Assembly: GCA_903854805.1 (NCBI GenBank)
Contig: CAINXK010000052.1
Location: 1 to 10,870, forward strand
Direction: 5' to 3'
Length of the DNA: 10,870 nucleotides
DNA from: an uncultured Anaerolineae bacterium
GTDB taxonomy: Bacteria > Chloroflexota > Anaerolineae > Anaerolineales > Villigracilaceae
Shown here: positions 1-7,103 of the stretch, piece after piece
Layout of the letters: each line of letters begins with the position of its first letter
How positions within the stretch are numbered: the first letter of the stretch is position 1
Made by a program: the position numbers and the translations under genes
The notes under the pieces: generated by a model
What the model saw: only the letters and a program-made list of their open reading frames with translations
Told to the model about the DNA's origin: nothing
Databases searched by the model: none

Positions 1-1590
1 CAAAACAATTGAAAAAGCCCAGAGCAGCAGGACAAAACCCGTGGTAATTAGGAAACCCTTTTTCCATTCTGCGCCATGCTTGCCAACCATCCAAACCAGC
101 AAGAGAAAAATTGGCACTAACAGCGTACCAAACATGATCCAGAGATACGCACCGCGGGTAGGGAAAATTACGTTGGGTAATATGCCACCTGCCTGGGACG
201 AGAAGCCCACGTAAAAAGGCAGGTAGAGCACAACGCTCGCCAGCGCCAGCGGGATCGAAAATTTCAAAAAGTATTCCACCAAATCCCAGTCCCAACCACG
301 AGCACGAGACGACGTGGTTTCACTCGGAGAATGGACCAAATTAAGAATCAAAGCTCCGCTGACAATTGCAAGATAAACGGGGAAATCCCAAGTATTCAAG
401 AATGCCAGACCACCCAGCACTACCGCCATTAGGACCAATCCTTGTCTGCGAACAGGGATTTTGAAACCGAAGATATCCGTCACACCGCGCCAACCACCCA
501 GATACAAATTTAGAGCTAGCGCAACTGCCAGGAGCCCAAATGGCATAGCCAGAACATGCGGATGCAGGTCACCCAGCAGATAGGAGAAGAAGGGGAATTC
601 GTCGATGATTTCGAAATAGGTACCGCGCAGATCATAATCATGCAAAATTCGCGAAGCCCGCCACCAGAACCAGAAACGAGGATTCCAGGCAAAAGGCGCT
701 GCCGGCACATCGCTCAGATCTTTCATGTTTAACCACAGCCAGAAATTAGAGCTTGCATTTGCCCAACCGAACCCATAAGCGCGTAGTAGTTCCAAAAATC
801 CTTCCAGATTCCCCATCATGACCAGAAAGAGGGGGGCCAGCAATGGCTGAAGAACAGAAGTCAGACGGGATACAGACGAAAAACCGGGGCTGGAAGATTC
901 AGATGAATCGGCGGATGATGTCACATAAAAAGCTGCGAGCAGGTTATAGAGCAGACCGTAGGAACCAATGACGCTCAACGCGAAAACGAGTGAGAGCATC
1001 AAGTTAAAAGTCATGCCACCGTTGGTTGCTGTGATCATACCCAGCATCGCCGCCAGCACATAGCCAAAGTAGTAGTAAGAAATGGCATACCCACTCAACC
1101 AGGGATCATGAGGCGGGAAAACAGGCGAATGCAAAATGGCATTGATAAAAGCAATTTCCATCGGCTTTTCTGTACCGGTGGTATCAGGGTTGTTGGCCCG
1201 AATAAATGCCCAGGCCGCAAAGGCAACCAGGAACAGAGCTTCAACCGAGATGATGACCCGCAGGTTTGCTTTGATCCAGGCCAGCAGTTCAGCCCATCGT
1301 ATAGCTAGCCCTGGGTCTTCCGTCGAACCGGCTTCGTCATCCCTGCCCCACAATGCCCAAAGTGATAGAGCCGCAAGCAGGGCCAACGTAAAAAGCAACC
1401 CCCCGACCTCGTTTCGTATGACGTGAAACGAAACCAACAGCCAGAACAGAAACCCCCACAACAACAAGCCGAGGGCGCGGCTGAGGCTGTATCCTCGATC
1501 CGCCAGAGCCGGGAAGAGACGGTAACCCAACGGAAAGGTCAGCAAACCGAGCAGGGTGATGGTGATGTACCAGAGGATGAATTGGATCAT
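1..1590 (-). CDS. DUF2298 (YYY-domain) polytopic membrane protein, 3' end outside window
   Basis: An uninterrupted minus-strand frame of 530 codons runs from ATG at 1590 off the left edge. The start is fixed by an in-frame TGA two codons upstream (1594-1596); no good Shine-Dalgarno is visible. The product is a multi-pass membrane protein, beginning with hydrophobic segments at about residues 4-22 and 40-56. It carries the DUF2298 hallmarks: EKPM (141-144), NAIL (150-153), FPPHDPW (158-164), the name-giving YYYFG (172-176), EFPFFSYLLGDLHPH (331-345) and NTWDFP (399-404). By comparison with the fused DUF2298 module encoded upstream, roughly 290 C-terminal residues are missing here, including the soluble tail. 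The family's biochemistry is not established; I recall it being grouped with GT-C glycosyltransferases, and its place among ArnT-like enzymes fits that. Asp162 and Asp341 are my inferred active-site candidates. It is probably the last visible member of the operon. Family assignment is confident; function is inference. Confidence 0.93.
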   Translation of the reverse strand, partial: MIQFILWYITITLLGLLTFPLGYRLFPALADRGYSLSRALGLLLWGFLFWLLVSFHVIRNEVGGLLFTLALLAALSLWALWGRDDEAGSTEDPGLAIRWAELLAWIKANLRVIISVEALFLVAFAAWAFIRANNPDTTGTEKPMEIAFINAILHSPVFPPHDPWLSGYAISYYYFGYVLAAMLGMITATNGGMTFNLMLSLVFALSVIGSYGLLYNLLAAFYVTSSADSSESSSPGFSSVSRLTSVLQPLLAPLFLVMMGNLEGFLELLRAYGFGWANASSNFWLWLNMKDLSDVPAAPFAWNPRFWFWWRASRILHDYDLRGTYFEIIDEFPFFSYLLGDLHPHVLAMPFGLLAVALALNLYLGGWRGVTDIFGFKIPVRRQGLVLMAVVLGGLAFLNTWDFPVYLAIVSGALILNLVHSPSETTSSRARGWDWDLVEYFLKFSIPLALASVVLYLPFYVGFSSQAGGILPNVIFPTRGAYLWIMFGTLLVPIFLLLVWMVGKHGAEWKKGFLITTGFVLLLWAFSIVL

Positions 1591-1636
1591 GGGTCAGCAG
1601 GTTGTTGGGGTGATGGTATGGTTGGTTGATTAATTT
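1591..1636 (-). other. Short intergenic gap before the second DUF2298 gene
   Basis: These 46 bp separate the DUF952 stop codon (TAA, 1637-1639) from the DUF2298 start. I see no hairpin followed by a T-run, no convincing promoter and no strong ribosome-binding site. This favours read-through transcription from the upstream genes. The transcript sequence just before the ATG is C-rich rather than purine-rich, so translation initiation here may be weak or leaderless-like. Confidence 0.5.
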
Positions 1637-2011
1637 TTACAATAAGTCAGGGAGCTCGAATGAAGCACCTGCAGTATGCGGTAGATCAACGACACTGACC
1701 ACAGCAGTAAAGTTCAAGGGGCCGTATAAGTGGGGAAAGCGTTGATCTGCGGACGGAAGCACCGAACGGGAGGCGGTGCCCGGATGAACAGGAGCTTCGT
1801 ATTTTAGTTCAGCGCTGACCAAAGCCGGATCCACGAGCAGAATAACAAGGTCAGTTTGACTTGTATAGAAAGCATTCGCTACACCAAGAAGTTGGTGAAG
1901 CTGTGAAAAGTGAATAAAGCCTTCGCTGGCAAGGCTATCGGCCCGATATTCACCGCTTTGGCGGGCAGCCTGTGCGGCATTACGAGACGTGATATGGTAG
2001 ATCAGAGTCAT
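1637..2011 (-). CDS. DUF952 family protein, 124 aa
   Basis: A small soluble protein without signal peptide or membrane segment. It has the full DUF952 pattern: IYHIT at residues 4-8, GEY followed by SL (20-27), EGFIHFS (30-36), Q near 40 then VANAFY (44-49), a hydrophobic strand VILLVD (56-61), E72, and RFPHLYGPL (91-99). The length of 124 residues is near the single-domain size of the family. The biochemical role is unknown. From memory the family has been linked by fold to ADP-ribosyltransferase/RNA 2'-phosphotransferase-like proteins, in which case His6 and His34 would be pocket residues; I hold this loosely. Its ATG overlaps the stop of the 1694-residue gene in an ATGA arrangement, and a GAGG ribosome-binding site lies inside that gene's end, so expression is likely coupled. 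A cytosolic protein inside a run of membrane-enzyme genes is unexpected, and its link to glycan work is unproven. Confidence 0.9.
   Translation of the reverse strand: MTLIYHITSRNAAQAARQSGEYRADSLASEGFIHFSQLHQLLGVANAFYTSQTDLVILLVDPALVSAELKYEAPVHPGTASRSVLPSADQRFPHLYGPLNFTAVVSVVDLPHTAGASFELPDLL
2008..2011 (-). other. ATGA stop/start overlap (translational coupling)
   Basis: The TGA stop of the 1694-codon gene (2010-2008) shares two bases with the ATG of the DUF952 gene (2011-2009). Such 4-bp overlaps typically mean that a ribosome finishing the first gene starts the second, so the two products are probably made from the same message. Confidence 0.85.
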
Positions 2012-5000
2012 TGTTTAACCTCATATATGATAGTGCCGGCATCTTGATACACAATTTTCCACAAATTTCCGTTTCCACGTTCAAATTTTGCCAGGCCTTC
2101 TGAATTGTAAAGGGTGCGTTCCAACTGTCCAACAATGATGTATCTGACGGAGTATTTGGTCAGGAAGGCGCTGGCAGCGGCAGGATCGCGGGTGTTATAG
2201 AATTCAGTGATCTCTTGGATGCGATTTGAAACCCAATCACCAGGGAATAAAGCCCGCTGCTGGCGCTGGTGCCAGCTCCAACCTACTACACCGGGCAAGC
2301 CAGTATAGATAGTGTAGCGTGTGCCCCATCGATATTCGGGGGTATTGGCCTCAACGATCACTGGCGATCCTTTAACATTAGTTTGCATCCAACGGATGGC
2401 AGTGTAATCCAAACTCAAGTCAAGCTCCACCTGATCCCAATAGGTGGAATACTGCATGTAGGCCATACTATCGAAAGTGAAGGGGGTATTGGGCGAGATT
2501 CGATCACGAATTTTATCCATACTGGCAGTGAAGGTAAACAGCACTGCGCCAGCCAACAATAAACCACCAACGATCTGGAAAATAAGCCGGCCCTTCTGAC
2601 CCCACTGATCAAATTGAGCTAGGATCCAACCCAGTGCGGCAGCTGCACTGATGGCAAACAAGACCCATACTTGCAGATAGAACTTGAAAACCGTATTCAT
2701 ACGGCCAATATCACCGGAAAGAACAATAAATTCGACCACCAGTGTCAACACGAGACCCGTGCCAATCATGAAAAGCACAAGGCGCTTAACATCCGGCTGA
2801 CCAGGGCGTAACATCAAGATCAGCGCCCAAACAGCCAGCGGGAAGGCAAACCAGGCGACCGGAACATCCAATACAAACTGCAAGATCAGGAGCAGTACCA
2901 CGAAAACTGCAAATCCCAGTTCCAAGCCCAATGTGTAAGGCTTTAATTTTTCGAGAGCAGAAAGTGGCGTTTGCGCCAACCATTGGCGCGTCTCCCAAAG
3001 CATCCATGAAACAATCACAAACAGGAAGACACCCCAATGCGTCCAGTATGACCAGATGGGCGTCTTTTCATTGGTCCACTGGCTTACTTCAGTGTAAGCC
3101 AGACCATACCAATGTGCGAAAGGCTGATACAACAGAATCGCAAAACCAACCAGCATTCCCATCCCTATCACAGCCAGAAATATGCGCTGGATGAGGGGAG
3201 AAAGCCCAAAACGAGCGGAGCCAGCCACATCAGCATAACGGAAGATGGCATAGCCGGTGACGATAACGCTGAACAATAGATAGGTCGGGAAGTCCCAAGT
3301 ATTGGTGGGACGCAGAACGCCGATTACAAGCCCACCAAAAGCCAGGGTAAATAACCAGGACCAACGACTGAGCTTGCGTGCCAGCAGAGTGGAAAGCGTC
3401 CAGGCCAATGCCAGCAACGTCAAAGGCAGAGAAATCATATGGGCGTGCAAATCACTATATAGAAAAGTGAAGAGTGGAAACTCGGTGATAGCCAGATCAC
3501 CGAGCGGCATCACGCGGCTGGGTGCCCAGTAATATTCACCCCAGCCAATCGGCAGGGATGAACCTGTAAGCATTTTCCCAAGGCCCTGGGCAGCCCAAAC
3601 CCAGCGCTGAAAAATTAACACATTTTGGGCATCAACCATTTCATTGCTAACCACCATCTTTTGCAAGGCATGATAGATCAATTGAATGGTACCCAGATTA
3701 CCCATGAGAACAAGCCCGGCACCGGCGGCCAGACCTGCAATTAACTGCAAAGAAAAGATGGATGAACTTTGATCTTCTTTTGTTTTGAAACCTTCCACCA
3801 GATTCCAAGCCATCGAAAAGCCACCGACACCGAGCATGGCAAACAAGCTGGGTAAAACAAAGTTATAAGCAATGGAAGGCACAATCCCAAGCAATTTGAT
3901 GGGGGCGCCAACCAGCACGAAGCCCCAATAGTAATAATTGATATAACCACCTGCATACCAGGGATCATAAGGTGGAAAAGTTGTACTTTTTAAAATCGCA
4001 TTTAAATAAGAGAAATCCATCGGGCGCTCACCACCGCGCGCTGGATGCCACAGATCAGGATTACCCAGGCGAATGGAAAGATCGATCAAGAAAAATGCCA
4101 GGAAGAGACCTTCGACCAGTAAGAAATATTTACCCCTGGTGCGCAGTTCCTGCTGGATGGCTTCACGCTGTAAGAAGTAAGCCACGGCACCTGCAAGCAT
4201 GATCAAACCATAACCGAGCGCTATGACCAGGCGTGAAAATTGGCCACCCACAGACGCTGTCAACCAGACCAGATAGGCCAGCAATAAAAGCCCACTCAAT
4301 TTCGAAAGCGGGTACCCTTTATCGGGCAGGCCAGGCAGCAGAAAACGTAGTAGTGGCCAGGTGAACAAGCCCAACAAGCCAATCGCCAGGTACCAGATAA
4401 CCAGGCCAACTACTGGATATTTATTCTGAATAGACTCATACGAAAACAGATCAGACCAGGTGCCTCCCTGGCGTTCAACTGCCAGCCGGTCCGGAGGCAG
4501 CATTAAATCTCCCGGGAAACGCCCTGCCTGGCGTGGCGTTACGTGCACCACATGAGTTAGATCAACTGCGCCCAGCAAGCTGCTCACACTCGTCGAGTCA
4601 TAGGCAGCCGTTTTTTTGAAGATTAGCACCTTGGGAGCATCATAAACCGTAAAAGCTTCCTCTGCAAATTGGGTATTGAACTGGTAACCAAACAGCTCCG
4701 GGTAGGAAGTGAATGTCTGGATCAGTTCAAAACCAAACTTCCCAGTAAACATTCCAGGAGTAGCCACGTTGTAGCACCAGACCACATCCTTATCTTCTGG
4801 ACAACCGATCAGCTCACGGTAATAGGCAGTTGTCAGCGGGTAGCGTTCAGGGATACGTGTGGTCGTAGCCCACTGGCGGTTGGAAGTGATAAAAACATAA
4901 TCTGCAGCATCAAGATTTGTCTTAAAGCGGTTGAGCTTTTCGCTGTTATCGTCCCAGTACATTTCAAAGTTGAGATCACCCTGATACATGCCACCATACG

Positions 5001-7092
5001 CGTCGTAACCATCCATACGCAAGGGCAGGCCATCATCCCAGGATGTTTCATGAACTGGAGCGGAACCAATGATGGATAGCAAACCAGTCGTGGTAAAACG
5101 CAGGAAGTAGTTATGGTCTTTTTCAAGCGCGACGGGTTTATCAAGCTTGAGCGTATAAGCTTCGCCGCGGAAGTCAGAGACTGTCTTAAAATCAGACGTT
5201 AAACTTGCGCTGGCCTGGGCCTGATCAGCAAGCATACCTGGGTCAAAATAGACTGAAATGTTCAGGTCTTGCGATCCAGGGCTACCCACGTTGACAGCAT
5301 TGGCAAGGAAAAGTTCAGTAAGATTACCCGATGCAAAAGCTGTGAACTGAACATCATACGGCGCGGCCTGGTTTAGTACAAACCCTTGCGGGATGGACAT
5401 AGGTTGGGTAAAAATCGTACCGTCCGGCTGCTGGATCTTCAAGTTGTAAGGTCCGGGCACGTTTTGATAAATCCAGTGCGTGGCCTGCACACGGCTGTGC
5501 TCGCGCGTATAAATGCGTGTAAAAGCATATGCCCACGCAACCGTGGCGGCAAGAACGACTGCACCCAGGCTGATATATGCGAGGCGCGCAGCAAGTGAAG
5601 GAGATCGGGTAATTCCGGGCGCTGGTTTCAGGAAACGAGGCCCATAGAAAATGAACCAGGCAGCCAGCAACGCCAGGAGCGGGTAGATCGGGAGCTGGTA
5701 ACGCATGGTAGGGTTCCACTGTGTGGACTGCCAGACAAAATATCCCACCGTCCAACCCCAGAGCAGGATATGCTCTTTCCACTCACCTTTGATGATGCGC
5801 CAACCCATATAGACAAGACCAAGCAGGGCCAGAATACCAAGAGGCCAGCCCAGCCCCCATGCCAATAAGTTGTAACCCGAAAACCAGAATGAACGCCGGG
5901 CCCACTGCAGGGCAGGCGGAAAATCAACATCACCACCCGCCTGAGCACGCTGTTCGGTAATATTCGAAACCCATTTTGGGTTTGGCGAAACCCCAAAAAA
6001 GCCTGGCCCACTGAAGGCATAAGGCATAAAAACCCGGAAAGCCAGCGCTGAAATCAGAGCACCCAGTACCAGCAAAATGATGGCTGTTTCGATGCTTATA
6101 GCGGGACGTTTTAAATCTTGTAACTGGGTGGGGATGGAGTCAACCGTCTGATTAACAGTATCTTCTGGAATTACCCCTTCGACTTGTTGGGCAGTTTCCA
6201 GCACTTCACTCGCAGGAATGCTGGCCGAAATCACCGGCACTTGCCTGAAGTAACGCACCAACAGGGCTCCCGGCAGCAATACAGCCAGCGGGGCAGCATT
6301 AAGCTTGGATGCAACTGCAGCTCCAAGTGCCAGACCAAAACCGATCACATTCCAAAACAGCGGGCTGCCAAGCAGGCTCGAAATGATATTCCTGATGGGT
6401 GATTCGATGTGGGCAGGGTCAGTAGATCCTACGCCAGCCATGGGATCACTGCTTTCTACAACCATCAATTCGACTGCAAAGTATGTTGCCAGGATCATAA
6501 AGAAATTGGCGAACATATCCACCGTAAAGAAATGTGACTCTTGTATCTGCATGACTGCCAGGGCCGAAAAGGCTGTGGCCAGCAAAGCCACCTTGCGCCC
6601 ATATAGCCGGATGCCAATCAAATATAACAATAAAATCGAACCCAGGTCTGAAAACACCGAAAACACACGCCCAACCAGGGTGACTTCGTCGTAACCAGCC
6701 CAATTGGTGGTCTTTCCAAGGCTTTCCAACCAGGGGCCAAGCAGCCCACTATTCCCCTGCGCTTGTATCGTTCGAGCCCAGCTTGAGAAACCAGACATCC
6801 ATTCAGCCGCATAGCGTACGATCGTAACCGGCAGATCACCATATACATAAAAACTGTACCCGCGATTATGTGGGTTCAGTGCGGAAGTATCAGTATTGAA
6901 ATACTCAGAAAAACTTTTGACCGGATCCAGAGCAGATTCCACCATGGTCATAAAGCGTTCGTCGGGATGTAAATGCTGGCTCTGGTCCCAATTCAAGCCA
7001 ATGAAACGGAAATAAGCCGCTCCAAGCAAGATCAGCAAAAATAATACATCATAAAACCAGGGCCGGGAGCTTCGCAGGGATTTATTCATCAT
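2008..7092 (-). CDS. Fusion of ArnT/PMT_2-like (GT-C) glycosyltransferase and DUF2298 module, 1694 aa
   Basis: A giant polytopic membrane protein with two modules. Residues 1 to about 885 resemble a GT39/ArnT-like GT-C enzyme: a first membrane helix (about 14-33), then HPDERF (42-47) in the first external loop, with Asp44-Glu45 the usual catalytic acid pair, HFFTVD (187-192) supplying a likely second acid, and further helices to about residue 522. An extracytoplasmic part (about 530-885) contains ETSWDDGLP (682-690) and DAADYVF (728-734). Residues about 886-1694 form a complete DUF2298 module: NAIL (1031-1034), FPPYDPW (1039-1045), YYYWG (1053-1057), EFPLFTFLYSDLHAH (1204-1218), NTWDFP (1264-1269), GRMNTVFKFY (1463-1472), and a soluble tail (about 1525-1694). 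The gene starts 11 bp after the upstream stop; ATG 7092 and ATG 7089 are both possible starts, and the purine stretch before them is poor. No frameshift or internal stop is present. It presumably transfers a lipid-linked sugar outside the membrane; donor and acceptor are unknown. Confidence 0.92.
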   Translation of the reverse strand: MMNKSLRSSRPWFYDVLFLLILLGAAYFRFIGLNWDQSQHLHPDERFMTMVESALDPVKSFSEYFNTDTSALNPHNRGYSFYVYGDLPVTIVRYAAEWMSGFSSWARTIQAQGNSGLLGPWLESLGKTTNWAGYDEVTLVGRVFSVFSDLGSILLLYLIGIRLYGRKVALLATAFSALAVMQIQESHFFTVDMFANFFMILATYFAVELMVVESSDPMAGVGSTDPAHIESPIRNIISSLLGSPLFWNVIGFGLALGAAVASKLNAAPLAVLLPGALLVRYFRQVPVISASIPASEVLETAQQVEGVIPEDTVNQTVDSIPTQLQDLKRPAISIETAIILLVLGALISALAFRVFMPYAFSGPGFFGVSPNPKWVSNITEQRAQAGGDVDFPPALQWARRSFWFSGYNLLAWGLGWPLGILALLGLVYMGWRIIKGEWKEHILLWGWTVGYFVWQSTQWNPTMRYQLPIYPLLALLAAWFIFYGPRFLKPAPGITRSPSLAARLAYISLGAVVLAATVAWAYAFTRIYTREHSRVQATHWIYQNVPGPYNLKIQQPDGTIFTQPMSIPQGFVLNQAAPYDVQFTAFASGNLTELFLANAVNVGSPGSQDLNISVYFDPGMLADQAQASASLTSDFKTVSDFRGEAYTLKLDKPVALEKDHNYFLRFTTTGLLSIIGSAPVHETSWDDGLPLRMDGYDAYGGMYQGDLNFEMYWDDNSEKLNRFKTNLDAADYVFITSNRQWATTTRIPERYPLTTAYYRELIGCPEDKDVVWCYNVATPGMFTGKFGFELIQTFTSYPELFGYQFNTQFAEEAFTVYDAPKVLIFKKTAAYDSTSVSSLLGAVDLTHVVHVTPRQAGRFPGDLMLPPDRLAVERQGGTWSDLFSYESIQNKYPVVGLVIWYLAIGLLGLFTWPLLRFLLPGLPDKGYPLSKLSGLLLLAYLVWLTASVGGQFSRLVIALGYGLIMLAGAVAYFLQREAIQQELRTRGKYFLLVEGLFLAFFLIDLSIRLGNPDLWHPARGGERPMDFSYLNAILKSTTFPPYDPWYAGGYINYYYWGFVLVGAPIKLLGIVPSIAYNFVLPSLFAMLGVGGFSMAWNLVEGFKTKEDQSSSIFSLQLIAGLAAGAGLVLMGNLGTIQLIYHALQKMVVSNEMVDAQNVLIFQRWVWAAQGLGKMLTGSSLPIGWGEYYWAPSRVMPLGDLAITEFPLFTFLYSDLHAHMISLPLTLLALAWTLSTLLARKLSRWSWLFTLAFGGLVIGVLRPTNTWDFPTYLLFSVIVTGYAIFRYADVAGSARFGLSPLIQRIFLAVIGMGMLVGFAILLYQPFAHWYGLAYTEVSQWTNEKTPIWSYWTHWGVFLFVIVSWMLWETRQWLAQTPLSALEKLKPYTLGLELGFAVFVVLLLILQFVLDVPVAWFAFPLAVWALILMLRPGQPDVKRLVLFMIGTGLVLTLVVEFIVLSGDIGRMNTVFKFYLQVWVLFAISAAAALGWILAQFDQWGQKGRLIFQIVGGLLLAGAVLFTFTASMDKIRDRISPNTPFTFDSMAYMQYSTYWDQVELDLSLDYTAIRWMQTNVKGSPVIVEANTPEYRWGTRYTIYTGLPGVVGWSWHQRQQRALFPGDWVSNRIQEITEFYNTRDPAAASAFLTKYSVRYIIVGQLERTLYNSEGLAKFERGNGNLWKIVYQDAGTIIYEVKQ
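2019..2022 (-). promoter_or_regulatory. Ribosome-binding site of the DUF952 gene
   Basis: On the minus strand GAGG lies 7 nt before the DUF952 ATG, within the codons for the last residues (EVKQ) of the large fusion protein. It is the clearest Shine-Dalgarno in the window and supports ATG 2011 as the true start. Confidence 0.7.
4438..7092 (-). other. N-terminal GT-C (ArnT/PMT_2-like) module of the fusion
   Basis: Residues 1 to about 885. The membrane-embedded part ends near residue 522 and an extracytoplasmic part follows. In GT-C enzymes such as ArnT and PMT, acids in the first and fourth external loops hold the metal and acceptor; here the counterparts are Asp44/Glu45 and probably Asp192. 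The boundary is drawn where similarity to the N-terminus of the stand-alone DUF2298 protein begins, so it is accurate to about ten residues. Confidence 0.75.
5053..5448 (-). other. Beta-rich insertion in the extracytoplasmic part of the fusion
   Basis: Residues about 549-680, between THWIYQNVP (538-546) and ETSWDDGLP (682-690). In simpler relatives as I remember them these two elements are close together. The inserted stretch alternates short hydrophobic strands with polar turns (for example VQFTAF at 581-586, LNISVYF at 610-616, AYTLKL at 645-650, YFLRFTT at 662-668), suggesting a jelly-roll or carbohydrate-binding-like sandwich. The fold is inferred from pattern only. Confidence 0.5.
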
Positions 7093-7103
7093 TAGGCCAC
7101 CAC

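Larger units (their letters stand above)
2008..4437 (-). other. C-terminal DUF2298 module of the fusion
   Basis: Residues about 886-1694. It aligns by eye with the stand-alone DUF2298 protein from its very first residues: LGLFTWPL (907-914) against LGLLTFPL, and DKGYPLS (924-930) against DRGYSLS. All family motifs then follow in the same order. Its C-terminal soluble part, with EANTPEYRWGTRYT (1581-1594), TGLPGVVGW (1597-1605), HQRQQR (1608-1613) and YIIVGQLER (1651-1659), lies beyond the point where the other copy is cut by the window. Confidence 0.85.

Noticed and set aside
1136..1426. Plus-strand open frame of 96 codons inside the left DUF2298 gene
   Set aside because: It is antisense to a strongly supported coding frame, shows no recognisable family, and has the composition expected of a shadow of hydrophobic codons.
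1409..1431. Inverted repeat TCGTTTC/GAAACGA with a 9-nt loop
   Set aside because: It falls within conserved-length coding sequence of the DUF2298 gene (about residues 54-60), has no T-run and no positional reason to be regulatory; most likely chance.
4669..5079. Plus-strand open frame of 136 codons
   Set aside because: It lies antisense to the conserved extracytoplasmic part of the fusion and has no recognisable motif; the minus frame there contains the WDDGLP and DAADYVF elements.
5354..5782. Minus-strand open frame of 142 codons in a different frame from the fusion
   Set aside because: The fusion frame is continuous through this region with membrane helices and motifs, so this is an out-of-frame shadow. 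It does not suggest a frameshift.
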